Of a stretch of 64,000 nt of DNA, positions 63,452 to 64,000 are shown piece after piece (the first letter of the stretch is position 1; each line of letters starts with the position of its first letter). The notes beneath the pieces were generated by a model, which saw only the letters and a program-made list of their open reading frames with translations, was not told the origin of the DNA and searched no databases. Made by a program: the position numbers and the translations under genes. This stretch comes from Pseudomonas pergaminensis (GTDB taxonomy: Bacteria; Pseudomonadota; Gammaproteobacteria; Pseudomonadales; Pseudomonadaceae): assembly GCF_024112395.2 (NCBI RefSeq), contig NZ_CP078013.2:1116001-1180000 (forward strand), in the 5' to 3' direction.

Positions 63452-64000
63452 ATGGAGCTCTATACCTACTACCGTTCCACCGCGTCGTACCGGGTGCGCA
63501 TTGCCCTGGCGCTCAAGGGCCTGGATTTCTCCGCTGTGCCGGTCAACCTGTTGGTGCCGGCGGGCGGTGCGAATCGCCAGCCCGAGTACCTGGCGATCAA
63601 CCCGCAAGGCCGCGTGCCGGCCTTGCGCACCGATGAGGGTGAGTTGTTGATCCAGTCGCTGGCGATCATCGAGTACCTGGAGGAACGTTATCCACAGGTG
63701 CCGTTGCTCTCCAACGACCTGGTGGCCCGTGCGCATGCGCGTGCGGTGGCGGCGATCATCGGCTGCGATGTCCACCCGCTGCACAACTCCAGCACCCAGA
63801 ACCTGCTGCGCCAGTGGGGGCATGACGAGGCGCAACTGCTGGAGTGGATTGGCCATTGGATCAGCCAGGGGTTGGGGGCAGTGGAGCAGTTGATTGGCGA
63901 TCAGGGGTATTGCTTCGGCGATACGCCGGGGCTGGCTGATGCGTTCCTGATTCCGCAGTTGTATGCGGCTGAGCGCTTCAAGGTGTCGTTGGCGGCGTAC
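63452..64000 (+). CDS. maiA: MaiA, maleylacetoacetate isomerase, cut by window end
   Basis: First 183 residues of a zeta-class GST that isomerises maleylacetoacetate to fumarylacetoacetate using glutathione. Starts MELYTYYRSTASYRVRIALA; the zeta motif SSCxxxVRIAL appears as STASYRVRIAL, so its catalytic Ser is kept but the Cys is Ala. NPQGRVPAL and the ALKGL segment are normal. AGGAGGG lies 11 bases before the ATG. No stop codon occurs before the window end. Confidence 0.93.
   Translation, partial: MELYTYYRSTASYRVRIALALKGLDFSAVPVNLLVPAGGANRQPEYLAINPQGRVPALRTDEGELLIQSLAIIEYLEERYPQVPLLSNDLVARAHARAVAAIIGCDVHPLHNSSTQNLLRQWGHDEAQLLEWIGHWISQGLGAVEQLIGDQGYCFGDTPGLADAFLIPQLYAAERFKVSLAAY

Overview
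The window is about 60% GC, densely packed, and reads as chromosome from the Pseudomonas fluorescens group. It carries a complete alginate operon in the standard Pseudomonas order, an aapJQMP amino-acid transporter, a moaCDE-rhlB neighbourhood, an hmgA-fahA-maiA homogentisate pathway with a divergent IclR-type regulator, and many copies of the Pseudomonas REP palindrome (arms containing GTGGGAGC and GCTCCCAC). No rRNA, tRNA, CRISPR array, insertion sequence or phage gene was recognised. Nothing could be searched, so names rest on sequence motifs, length and gene order.

Layout. 1-4498 (+): a tripartite efflux locus (outer-membrane factor cut by the window edge, FUSC pump, DUF1656 protein, HlyD-type adaptor). 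4596-8556: an NTF2-like protein and an MFS pump divergent from a LysR regulator across a perfect palindrome, then an SDR oxidoreductase and a small membrane protein. 8736-9263: an unrecognised Gly/Ala-rich protein. 9352-25883 (-): algD-alg8-alg44-algK-algE-algG-algX-algL-algI-algJ-algF-algA, with an AlgU-type promoter about 510 bp ahead of algD and palindromic repeats in three gaps and, unusually, inside the 5' end of algK. 26782-33483: yaaA, a polysaccharide-deacetylase-like protein with altered metal ligands, a PIN-PhoH ATPase, moaCDE and rhlB. 33586-38758: an esterase and aapJQMP behind a good sigma-54 promoter match. 38811-41683: an MqsRA toxin-antitoxin pair with its palindromic operator, a GntR/FCD regulator and a CynX-type MFS transporter.

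41779-53996 is the most unusual region. It is a chaperone-usher locus built from DUF1120 proteins: eight full-length pilin-like paralogues, a two-domain probable tip protein, one usher, one chaperone, a 61-residue in-frame deletion version that keeps only the two ends of a pilin, and a 57-bp fossil of another deleted copy. Beside it, divergently, lie a REC-Hpt phosphorelay protein and a NarL/FixJ-type response regulator resembling the output end of BvgAS/EvgAS systems, with no sensor kinase in the window. The eighth pilin gene follows these regulators on the other strand. The locus appears to gain and lose pilin genes by duplication and internal deletion.

54093-64000: an NTF2-like protein, a GIY-YIG domain protein, a GST-like protein, a TonB-dependent transducer-type receptor, lipoprotein DacB (PBP4), and the hmgR-like/hmgA/fahA/maiA tyrosine-degradation genes, the last cut by the window end. 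The region mixes conserved chromosomal functions with surface functions (alginate, fimbriae, ferric-siderophore uptake), as expected of a plant- or soil-associated pseudomonad.
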